Positions 54,031 through 62,111 of a stretch of 64,000 nucleotides of DNA are shown in pieces. The notes beneath the pieces are model-generated. The model searched no databases. It saw only the letters and a program-made list of their open reading frames with translations, and was not told the origin of the DNA. Within the stretch, counting starts at the first letter, position 1. Each line of letters opens with the position of its first letter. The DNA comes from Brevundimonas lutea (GTDB lineage Bacteria; Pseudomonadota; Alphaproteobacteria; Caulobacterales; Caulobacteraceae), in the NCBI RefSeq assembly GCF_003704105.1, contig NZ_QUOQ01000006.1, positions 1-64,000 of the forward strand, read 5' to 3'. A program made the translations under genes and the position numbers.

Positions 54031-55527
54031 ATGGCGCGTGCAGCCAAGGCGAAATCGAACGGCCGGAGCGGCGGGTTCGACCAGACGTTCAACGCCATCG
54101 ACAAGGTGCTGCGCAACGAAGCGGGGCAGACGACGGAGCTCGACTATACGGAGCAGACGTCGTGGATGCTGTTCCTGAAGTACCTCGACGATCTGGAGCG
54201 CCAGCGTCAGGTCGAAGCGGAGCTGAAGGACGAGGCCTATTCGCCGATCATCGATGATGCGCACCGCTGGGGTGTCTGGGCGGCGCCGAAGACGGCGAGC
54301 GGCGCGTTCGATCACGACCGGGCGCTGACCGGCCCCGACCTGATCGCCTATGTAAACACCGCGCTGTGGCCCTACCTGCGCGGCTTCCGTACGCGGGCCG
54401 CCGGGCCGGACACCATCGACTACAAGATCGGCGAGGTGTTCGCCGAGATCCAGCCGAAGTTCCAGTCTGGCTATTCGCTGCGCGATGCGCTGGAGCTGAT
54501 TGACGGGCTGAGCTTCGGGTCGCAGGCCGAGAAGCACGAGCTCTCGTCGCTTTACGAGGACAAGATCAAGCGGATGGGCAACGCCGGACGGAACGGCGGC
54601 GAATACTACACGCCCCGACCGCTGATCCGGGCGATGATCCAGGTGGTGAAGCCGCAGATCGGCGACCGAATCTATGACGGCGCCTGCGGCTCGGCCGGCT
54701 TCCTGTGCGAGGCTTACGAGCACATGCTCCCCGCCGCCAAGGGCAGCACAACCGACCTGGAGACGCTCCGGAAACGGACCTTCTACGGCAAGGAGAAGAA
54801 GAGCCTCGCCTACGTCATCGCCATCATGAATATGATCCTGCACGGGATCGACACGCCCAACATCCTGCACACCAACACCCTGTCCGAGAACGTCCTCGAC
54901 ATTCAGGAGAAGAACCGGTTCGACGTGGTGCTGGCCAATCCGCCGTTCGGCGGGGGTGAGCGGCCGGAGGTGCAGCAGAACTTCCCGATCCGCTCGGGCG
55001 AGACGGCCTATCTGTTCCTGCAGCATTTCATGCGGTCGCTGCGCGCCGGCGGGAGCGCGGCCATCGTGATCAAGAACACCTTTCTGTCGAACATCGATCA
55101 GGCGGCGACAGCGCTGCGCAAGGAACTATTGGAGACCTGCGACCTGCATACGGTGCTTGATATGCCCGGTGGGACCTTCCAGGGCGCGGGCGTGAAGACG
55201 GTGGTGCTCTTCTTCGAAAAGGGCCGGCCGACCCAGCGGACGTGGTTCTACCAGCTCGATCCCGGGCGGAATCTCGGGAAAACGAATGCGCTTAGCGATG
55301 CCGACATGGCGGAGTTCGTAGCCATGCAAACTAAATTTGCGAAAGGACCCAAGAGCTGGATCGTCCAAGCCGCCGAATTAGATCGTCAGACTTGGGACCT
55401 GACGGTCAAAAATCCAAATAGGCCGGAGGTGTCGGAGCTCCGCTCGCCGGCCGCTATCCTTGAGGTGATCGCTGCCTTGGATGCTGAAAGCGCGCGGGCA
55501 TTAGCGCGAGTGAGAGCGCTGCTGTGA
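54031..55527 (+). CDS. hsdM: Type I restriction-modification methyltransferase subunit HsdM
   Basis: Adenine-N6 methyltransferase subunit of a type I system. Motif I is DGACGSAGF at about 216-224 and motif IV NPPF at 303-306, with the helical N-terminal domain (FNAIDKVLRNEAG, EQTSWMLFLKYLDDLE). The ATG at 54031 is preferred over GTG 54025, given a GGGGGAG site at 54018-54024. 498 residues, typical. It overlaps hsdS by 4 bases; the three subunits form one operon. Confidence 0.95.
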   Translation: MARAAKAKSNGRSGGFDQTFNAIDKVLRNEAGQTTELDYTEQTSWMLFLKYLDDLERQRQVEAELKDEAYSPIIDDAHRWGVWAAPKTASGAFDHDRALTGPDLIAYVNTALWPYLRGFRTRAAGPDTIDYKIGEVFAEIQPKFQSGYSLRDALELIDGLSFGSQAEKHELSSLYEDKIKRMGNAGRNGGEYYTPRPLIRAMIQVVKPQIGDRIYDGACGSAGFLCEAYEHMLPAAKGSTTDLETLRKRTFYGKEKKSLAYVIAIMNMILHGIDTPNILHTNTLSENVLDIQEKNRFDVVLANPPFGGGERPEVQQNFPIRSGETAYLFLQHFMRSLRAGGSAAIVIKNTFLSNIDQAATALRKELLETCDLHTVLDMPGGTFQGAGVKTVVLFFEKGRPTQRTWFYQLDPGRNLGKTNALSDADMAEFVAMQTKFAKGPKSWIVQAAELDRQTWDLTVKNPNRPEVSELRSPAAILEVIAALDAESARALARVRALL

Positions 55528-56717
55528 CACGTTGGGATGAAGTCACACTTGGCGATGTCGCCACCTTGGATACCCGGAGACATGACGGGAGCGACAAACC
55601 GTTCGTGGGACTGGAACACATTGAGCCCGGCACCGGCCGCCTCTTGCGCGATGTCGGTCAATCTGAAGCCGAGAGCGGAACCTTTGAGTTTGACCCTCGG
55701 CACGTGCTTTTCGGTCGGCTGCGCCCCTATCTCAATAAGGCGCACCTGCCGACGTTCAAAGGTCATTGCTCGACGGAGATTTTTCCCATCCGTCCCCATG
55801 CAGGGTTAGACAGACGCTACCTTTTTCACTGGATCACTAAACAGACAACCATCGAGGCAATCATGGCGACCTGCACAGGTGCCAGAATGCCGCGAGCAAA
55901 TATGCGAGAGGTGTTGAACCTCCGTCTCCCGCTTCCGCCTCTCGCTGAGCAGCGGCGTATCGTCGTCATGCTTGATGACATGCTCGCGGGGATTGCCGGT
56001 GCCACAGAGAACGCCACTCGATCTCTAGCGAGCGCAATCGAACTATTCTCTACTTTTCGCGACAGCGTCCTACAGGGCGACGCGGCTTGGCCGAAGCAGC
56101 CGCTTGGGAATGTCCTCAAGGTGAAGCACGGTTTTGCCTTTGAAAGTCGCTACTTCACGCAGAGCGGCGATCAAGTACTGCTGACCCCAGGCAATTTCTA
56201 CGAACACGGGGGGTTTCGACATCGGGGGATGGATCAAAAGAGATATCTTGGTCCGACACCTCCGGACTTTGTCCTACCGTCTGGAGCATTACTCGTCGCG
56301 ATGACCGAGCAGGCGGCCGGTTTGCTGGGCAGCTCTCTCATCGTGCCTGAAGGCGAAACCTACCTTCACAACCAGAGGTTAGGTCTCGTGCTTCCACTCG
56401 AAGAATCGAGTTGGGATAGTCGCTTTTTCTATCACCTGTTCAATACTACCGCACTGCGCCGGTATCTCCACGACGGGGCAACCGGCACAAAAGTGCGGCA
56501 TACTTCTCCTGGGCGGATTGAGGCATTCGAAACCGGAATTCCTCCCACCCGTGAAGAGAAAGCGGGAGTGGCTAGGCGGATCGATGCGATTGCGAAGGAA
56601 ACCGACGCCTTGATCTCCCTTCAACAGCGGCGGCTCGCCGCTCTCGTTGAGCTCAAACAATCCCTCCTCGCCAGCGCCTTTTCCGGCCAACTGACCCACG
56701 AGCCCATCGCCGCATGA
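55524..56717 (+). CDS. hsdS: Type I restriction-modification specificity subunit HsdS
   Basis: DNA sequence-recognition subunit with two target-recognition domains, each followed by a coiled-coil spacer. The first half ends RLPLPPLAEQRRIVVMLDDM, the second IPPTREEKAGVARRIDAI, the conserved regions of HsdS. The recognised DNA half-sites cannot be read from the protein. By eye the gene is lower in GC than hsdM and hsdR, as expected for fast-diverging specificity genes. It overlaps hsdM and hsdR by 4 bases each. Confidence 0.93.
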   Translation: MTRWDEVTLGDVATLDTRRHDGSDKPFVGLEHIEPGTGRLLRDVGQSEAESGTFEFDPRHVLFGRLRPYLNKAHLPTFKGHCSTEIFPIRPHAGLDRRYLFHWITKQTTIEAIMATCTGARMPRANMREVLNLRLPLPPLAEQRRIVVMLDDMLAGIAGATENATRSLASAIELFSTFRDSVLQGDAAWPKQPLGNVLKVKHGFAFESRYFTQSGDQVLLTPGNFYEHGGFRHRGMDQKRYLGPTPPDFVLPSGALLVAMTEQAAGLLGSSLIVPEGETYLHNQRLGLVLPLEESSWDSRFFYHLFNTTALRRYLHDGATGTKVRHTSPGRIEAFETGIPPTREEKAGVARRIDAIAKETDALISLQQRRLAALVELKQSLLASAFSGQLTHEPIAA

Positions 56718-59026
56718 ACGAGTCCGAGACCCGCGCCGAGCTGATCGATCCCGCCCTGAAGGCGGCCGGTTGGGGCGTGGTCAAGGGCAGCAAGGTCAAT
56801 CGCGAGGTCATCTGTCCAGGGCGCATTCTCGGCGCCGGCCAGCGGGGCGAGGCGACGACGGCGGACTATGTGCTGAGCTATCGCGGGCACAAGCTGGCTG
56901 CCGTGGAGGCCAAGGCCGCCGGCAAGGGCGTCACCGCCGGGCTGGGTCAGGCCAAGATCTACGCCGGCAAGCTGAAGACCCGGTGGGCCTATTCGACCGA
57001 CGGGACCGGCCAGTATCAGGTCGACATGGAGACGGGGAAGGAGGGTCCGGTCGCGGACTGGCCCACGCCCTGGGCCCTGTGGGCCGCGACCTTCGCCGAG
57101 GAGAATGTGTGGCGCGACCGGTTCGGCGCCGTGCCGTTCGAGGACCGGGGCGGGACGCAGCCCGCGCGCTACTATCAGGTCAACGCCGTGCAGGCGGTGC
57201 TGGACGCCATCGCGGAGGGCCAGAAGCGCGTCCTGCTGACGCTGGCCACCGGGACGGGCAAGACCTTCATCGCCTTCCAGCTGGCGTGGAAACTGTTTCA
57301 CGCGAAGTGGAGCCTGACCGGCGAGCCGACACGGCGGCCACGCATCCTGTTCCTGGCCGACCGGAACATTCTGGCGGATCAGGCCTACAACGCCTTTTCG
57401 GCCTTTCCCGACGATGCGCTGGTGCGGGTCAAGCCGGAGGCAATCCGCAAGAAGGGGCGGGTGCCCAAGAACGGCAGCGTCTTCTTCACGATCTTCCAGA
57501 CCTTCACCAGCGGCCAGACCGGCGCGGACGGTCGCGAGGAGGCTTATTTCGGCGACTATCCGCCCGACTTCTTCGACTTCATCGTCATCGACGAATGCCA
57601 CCGGGGCGGGGCCAACGCAGAGGGCGAGTGGCGGGCGATCCTCGACTATTTCGAACCGGCGGTTCAGCTGGGCCTGACGGCAACGCCGCTGCGCAAGGAC
57701 GAGAACCGGGACACCTACGCCTACTTCGGCAAGCCGGTTTACACATACTCGCTGCGCGAGGGGATTGAGGACGGGTTCCTGACGCCGTTCAAGGTGCGCC
57801 AGCACAAGACGACGCTGGATGACTATGTGTGGACGCCGGACGACGAGGTCGTTCGCGGCGTCGCCGAGCAGGGCCGGGAGTACAAGTCGAAGGATTTCAA
57901 CCGGACCATCGAGATCGAGGCGCGTGAACGGTACCGGGTCTGCGTCTTCATGCGAGAGATCGGATCGCGCGAGAAGGCGATCGTGTTCTGCGCCACCCAG
58001 GACCATGCGGCCCAGGTGCGCGACCTGATCAACCAGACCTCAGACAGCACCGATCCCAACTATTGCGTCCGGGTGACGGCCGAGGACGGGGCCATCGGCG
58101 AGGCCTGGCTGAGGCAGTTCCAGGACAACGAGAAGACCATCCCGACCATCCTGACGACGTCACAGAAGCTGTCGACCGGGGTGGACGCGCGCAACGTCCG
58201 GCACATCGTTCTGGTCCGGCCCGTGAACAACATGATAGAGTTCAAACAGATCGTGGGACGCGGGACGCGGCTGTTCGACGGCAAGGAGTATTTCACCATC
58301 CACGACTTCGAGGGGGCGTATCAGCACTTCCTCGATCCGGAGTGGGACGGCGAGCCGATGGACCCGGTCGCAGCCCCTCCCGGTCCTGGACCCGGAAAGC
58401 CGCCGGAGCCCAACGAGCCGGGTGGCGGCGAAGAGGTCGAGAAGCGCGAGAGGGTCGTCATCAAGCTGGCCGACGGCAAGGCGCGGACCATTCAGCACAT
58501 CAGCGCGACCAGCTTCTGGGGGCCGGACGGGCGGCCGCTGTCGGCGGCGGAATTCATCGAGACCCTCTTCGGAAAGGCACCGGAGCTGTTCCGCGATGAG
58601 GACGAGCTGCGCCGACTGTGGGGTGCGCCGGAAACGCGTAAGGCGCTGCTGACATCCCTGGCGGAGGCGGGGTTCGGGGTCGAGCCGCTGAAGGAAATGG
58701 CGCGGATCATCGACGCGCCCGACAGCGATATCTTCGATGTGCTGGCCTATGTCGCCTTCGCCCTGCCGCCGCTGAGCCGGGCGGAGCGGGTCGAGACCCG
58801 CAAGACCGCGGTGCTGGACGGCTACGACGCCCAGCTCTCGGCCTTCCTCGACTTCGTGCTCGGCCAGTATGTGAAGCAGGGGGTCGAGGAGCTGGATCAG
58901 GACAAGCTGCCCCGCCTGCTGGAGCTTCGCTTCGCCAGCGTCAGCGAAGGGGCGCAAAGTCTTGGCGGGGTGGCCAAGGTGCGCGAGGCCTTCCTTGGGT
59001 TCCAAGGCGGGCTATTCACACCTTAG
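56714..59026 (+). CDS. hsdR: Type I restriction endonuclease subunit HsdR (EcoEI-like)
   Basis: Restriction and translocation subunit. The nuclease motif is ADYVL plus LAAVEAKAAGKG (Asp51, Glu65, Lys67). The helicase has Walker A LATGTGKTF at about 178-185, DECHRG at 293, TATPLR and GRGTRLF. A Pro-rich linker (PPGPGPGKPPEPNEPGGG) separates the motor from a C-terminal EcoEI R-type domain. At 770 residues it has the compact EcoEI length, shorter than the 1000-plus of EcoKI. All catalytic residues are present, so restriction should be functional. Confidence 0.94.
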   Translation: MNESETRAELIDPALKAAGWGVVKGSKVNREVICPGRILGAGQRGEATTADYVLSYRGHKLAAVEAKAAGKGVTAGLGQAKIYAGKLKTRWAYSTDGTGQYQVDMETGKEGPVADWPTPWALWAATFAEENVWRDRFGAVPFEDRGGTQPARYYQVNAVQAVLDAIAEGQKRVLLTLATGTGKTFIAFQLAWKLFHAKWSLTGEPTRRPRILFLADRNILADQAYNAFSAFPDDALVRVKPEAIRKKGRVPKNGSVFFTIFQTFTSGQTGADGREEAYFGDYPPDFFDFIVIDECHRGGANAEGEWRAILDYFEPAVQLGLTATPLRKDENRDTYAYFGKPVYTYSLREGIEDGFLTPFKVRQHKTTLDDYVWTPDDEVVRGVAEQGREYKSKDFNRTIEIEARERYRVCVFMREIGSREKAIVFCATQDHAAQVRDLINQTSDSTDPNYCVRVTAEDGAIGEAWLRQFQDNEKTIPTILTTSQKLSTGVDARNVRHIVLVRPVNNMIEFKQIVGRGTRLFDGKEYFTIHDFEGAYQHFLDPEWDGEPMDPVAAPPGPGPGKPPEPNEPGGGEEVEKRERVVIKLADGKARTIQHISATSFWGPDGRPLSAAEFIETLFGKAPELFRDEDELRRLWGAPETRKALLTSLAEAGFGVEPLKEMARIIDAPDSDIFDVLAYVAFALPPLSRAERVETRKTAVLDGYDAQLSAFLDFVLGQYVKQGVEELDQDKLPRLLELRFASVSEGAQSLGGVAKVREAFLGFQGGLFTP

Positions 59027-59102
59027 GTGGTTGGGACATCGTCGCTTGGCGGTGTGAATGTCCGAACTCTGCCACCGGTCCTATGTCCGGTCTTGGCGCA
59101 TG

Positions 59103-60362
59103 TCAGTCGTAAAATTCCAGCGTCTGATAGCTGGTGAACCAAGTCTGCTCTCCGGCGAATCCCACTGAGTTAACGCGGTTCTGTCCGAAGCGTCTCAGTC
59201 GCCGCACGATCGTCCCATCCCTCAGGTCTAGCAGACCCCAGACATCGCCACCGCATCTCTCTGGAAGGATCACCAACCCGAGCTGTCCATCCGGGCTTAC
59301 TGCAAGGGGACTGGTGCCCCGCATGTGATGGGCTGTTCCGGACCGCAACCAGATCGCTTTGCCTCTGAGGTCGAATAGAGCCACATAGCGGCCGGTAACG
59401 GATACCGGTGGCGGCGATGGCCGGCGCTCATAGATAACGCCCGCTGCCGAGAGGCGGAAGCTGACCAGAAGCGCCTCGCCATCGGGAGTAAACACAGCTG
59501 TGGAATGTGGCTCGTTGAGTGACGATGGCAGTTCTTGGATCTGCGACCCCTCGGTCCAGAGCGCCAGACCACCTAGTCGCTTGTTGCGGCCTTGACCAAC
59601 TAGAGCGCATCGCAACAGTGCTCTGACGCGGCCATCTTGTAGTCGCGCCGTAGCCAAGACCTGAAGGTAGATCGACCCTTCGCCTTCCCCCCAGGTCGAC
59701 CTAATGGACTCGTGTAGAGAGAGCACGGTTCGGACAGCGCCATTGGCGGCATCAAAGATCGCGAGGGCAGGATACCTGTTCGGAAGTTCCGGCCGGTTAT
59801 ACCCCCCGCGTGTGTCGCAGTGGGCGACACCGAGGCCTCCACCATCTACCCACGTCACCTCATCCAGTCGCCCCGGCAGTTCGGTCAGGGGCGGCGCAAG
59901 AACCACACTCCCGTCGCGAAGCCGCCGCGCGCAACGGAGGGGGCTTGTAACAAATCCGGAGCGGGTGAGATCGCCTTTTAGAAACCAGATGCTGTCGCTG
60001 TCGCTCGACCACGCATTCGAGTGACCTCCAGGCGTCACACCGAACTCAGGCCCCCCTAGAGGGAAGACCGTTGTGGTTCCATCGGCAACTGAGACAAACG
60101 CGAGCTCCCGATAGTTGCGAACCGCGAGAGTTTTGCCATCGGGGGATAGGAGCGCCCCAGAGATCGAGTTCAGCTGATTGATCTGGACTGAATGGGCTGG
60201 AACCTCCAAGAGAACTTCCGCCAAATCATCACGGGGCTCTTTGCAACCGATATCAGTGATCGGTTCAGCTGCCGTTTCGGGCGCTGTCACTTCGCCCGGA
60301 TGGGCAGACGCAGCAGCGAAATGCCCAAGGGCCCCCAAAAGGAACTCACGCCGATCAGCCAT
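59103..60362 (-). CDS. Tat-exported beta-propeller-like protein, unknown
   Basis: A 419-residue protein starting MADRREFLLGALGHFAAASA, a twin-arginine signal. The body shows repeated WD40/YVTN-style segments: ALLSPDGKTLAVRNYRELAF, AWSSDSDSIWFLKGD, AVFTPDGEALLVSF, LAVSPDGQLGLVILPE, each ending in a beta-strand pair. The ATG at 60362 is chosen because it begins the Tat signal; an upstream TTG/ATG frame (to 60476) is also open. No catalytic motif is seen. By eye lower GC than the core genome. It lies between the RM operon and the HEPN gene; its part in defence is unknown. Confidence 0.68.
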   Translation of the reverse strand: MADRREFLLGALGHFAAASAHPGEVTAPETAAEPITDIGCKEPRDDLAEVLLEVPAHSVQINQLNSISGALLSPDGKTLAVRNYRELAFVSVADGTTTVFPLGGPEFGVTPGGHSNAWSSDSDSIWFLKGDLTRSGFVTSPLRCARRLRDGSVVLAPPLTELPGRLDEVTWVDGGGLGVAHCDTRGGYNRPELPNRYPALAIFDAANGAVRTVLSLHESIRSTWGEGEGSIYLQVLATARLQDGRVRALLRCALVGQGRNKRLGGLALWTEGSQIQELPSSLNEPHSTAVFTPDGEALLVSFRLSAAGVIYERRPSPPPVSVTGRYVALFDLRGKAIWLRSGTAHHMRGTSPLAVSPDGQLGLVILPERCGGDVWGLLDLRDGTIVRRLRRFGQNRVNSVGFAGEQTWFTSYQTLEFYD

Positions 60363-60661
60363 CTCCAACAGTAGGTCAACGCAATTGAAGATTTTCTTCA
60401 GCTGTGGACTGAAAAGGGGCGTGCGCTCAGGAATGACCGCTTTCAAGCGATCATGAGAGGACTGCTCCTGGCGCAAGTGCTGACCCTGCTGGCCGTTTCA
60501 GGCTGATTGGCCGCTAAGGGTCGGAAGTGGACGATCAGCGGGCGGCTCTGCGAATGTCCGCTTCTCGGGTCGGAGCCGATGTCCGCTGCTGGCGCGTAGC
60601 CGACAACCACTGATCCCAGCGGGCCTCGCCCTCACGGCCGAGATCGGGCTAGACTCCCGGT
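60363..60661. other. Intergenic region with degenerate repeats
   Basis: About 300 bases between the propeller gene and the nucleotidyltransferase gene. It contains several gtccgct/agcggac-type elements (near 60510-60590) similar to those before hsdM. The promoter of the propeller gene must lie near its left end. No other gene is seen. Confidence 0.4.
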
Positions 60662-61590
60662 GTGAGAGCCGACCTCATCACCTCCCGGAGAAGCAGCGCG
60701 CCGAACTCGATCGGGCTCGCTCAATCCTGCTCGACGGCTTCGAGGCCGCGCGCACCTCCGGCGGCGGCGGCACCCAGCCCTGGCGACGTAACGGTCAGGT
60801 GCTCAAGATCATCCTGTTCGGCTCCTACGCTCGAACCGACTGGGTTGATGAGCCGGAGAACGGCTACCTCTCGGACTTCGATCTCCTGGTCATCGTCAAC
60901 CACGAGAAGCTGACCGACATCGCCGACTACTGGTGGGCCGCAGAAGACCGCATCCAGCGCGACCCTTCCATCGGCCGCACCGTCAACATCATCGTCCACG
61001 ACCTGGCCGAGGTGAATGCAGCGCTAAGCCGGGGCGAGTACTTCTGGACCGACATCGTCAAAGACGGTGTCGCTCTATACGAGGTACCGGGGCATGCGCT
61101 TGCCACGCCCAAAACCCTATCGCCTACGGATGGGCTGAGCCTTGCTCAGAGGCACCTCGACCAAAAGCTAGCAGATGCGGACGACTGGCTTCGACTGTCG
61201 GAACTGGCGCTCGGTGAAGGAGCTGATGTCGCCCGCTGGAGGCGGAAAGCTGCCTTCAATCTCCACCAAGCCGTCGAGTCCGCCTATGCCTGCTTCCTGC
61301 TCGTCCACACCTTCTATTTTCCGCGCTCCCACAACATCAAATTCCTCCGCTCCCTGGCCGAGGACGTCGACCGCCGGCTGACGACCGCCTGGCCCCGCGA
61401 GACCCGTCACGACCGCCGCCGCTTCGAGCTGCTGAAGCGCGCCTATGTCGAGGCCCGCTATTCCGACCAGTACGACGTGACGCCGGAGGGCCTTGCCGCC
61501 CTGACCGAGGCCGCCACCCGCCTCCGCGACCTCGTAGCCGAGGCCTGCCGCGAGCGGATCGACGAGCTCCGCAAACAGGCCGGGCAATAG
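60662..61590 (+). CDS. Nucleotidyltransferase-HEPN fusion protein, apparent 5' frameshift
   Basis: One protein combining a minimal nucleotidyltransferase domain (FGSYARTDW, then SDFDLLVIVN with the DxD pair) and a C-terminal HEPN domain (AAFNLHQAVESAYACFLLVH, PRSHNIKFLRSLAEDVDRR). MNT-HEPN pairs act as toxin-antitoxin or defence modules; fused forms are widespread. The expected start MRADL(D)HLPEKQRAELDRAR is readable only by joining two frames: GTG at 60662 plus four codons, then a shift at about 60676 as if one base (likely G) is missing. Without it translation could begin at GTG 60799, losing about 46 residues. Whether it is a mutation or a sequencing error cannot be told. Confidence 0.78.
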
Positions 61591-61807
61591 CCGTCACACA
61601 CCATCAATCTCGCGACTGATCCCGCGCGATCACGATCCCGAGAGGGGGCTGTCGTTTCGGGGCGTTTCAGACGGTCTCTGATGGAAAGACCTGGGCGCCG
61701 ACGGCGCCGTCTGAACCGTGTTTCACGGTCCGGGAGCAACCTCGGCCGGCTCTTGCGCTTCCCGATCTCCACAGCCCAGCGTGTCTCCACAGAAAGGGAG
61801 ACCCGCC

Positions 61808-62095
61808 ATGACAGACCTCGATATCCTCGCCTCAAACGACGTCCTGCTGAACCGCAAGGAAGCCTCACGCGAGCTGCTCAAGATGGGCATCCGCCGCTCC
61901 CCGGCGACGCTCGCCAAGATCTTCTGCACCCGTTCGGACGGTCCGCCCGTGACCCACCTGGGACGCACGCCCTACTATCCCCGAAGCCTGCTCCACGACT
62001 GGGCCCGCAGCCGGCTCACGGGGCTGCGCTCCTCCTCGAGCCAGCCGCTTCGGGCCGGCAACTGGTCCGCCCGCGAGGACCGTCCCTCGCTTTGA
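61808..62095 (+). CDS. Small helix-turn-helix DNA-binding protein (AlpA/excisionase-like)
   Basis: A 95-residue protein with a winged-HTH pattern (LLNRKEASRELLKMGIRRSP, LAKIFCTRSDGPPVTHLGRT, YPRSLLHDWARSRL). Such proteins commonly lie beside DUF3363 relaxase genes in alphaproteobacterial mobile elements. The ATG at 61808 follows an AAAGGGAGA site; an upstream in-frame start lies in a non-coding-like stretch. Likely regulator of the transfer or excision genes (inference). Convergent with the relaxase. Confidence 0.72.
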   Translation: MTDLDILASNDVLLNRKEASRELLKMGIRRSPATLAKIFCTRSDGPPVTHLGRTPYYPRSLLHDWARSRLTGLRSSSSQPLRAGNWSAREDRPSL

Positions 62096-62111
62096 GCTCC
62101 AGCCTCGGACG

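Noticed and set aside
56714-59026. HsdR suspected to be truncated because of its 770 residues
   Set aside because: EcoEI-type HsdR proteins are about this long, and the nuclease, helicase and C-terminal regions are all present.
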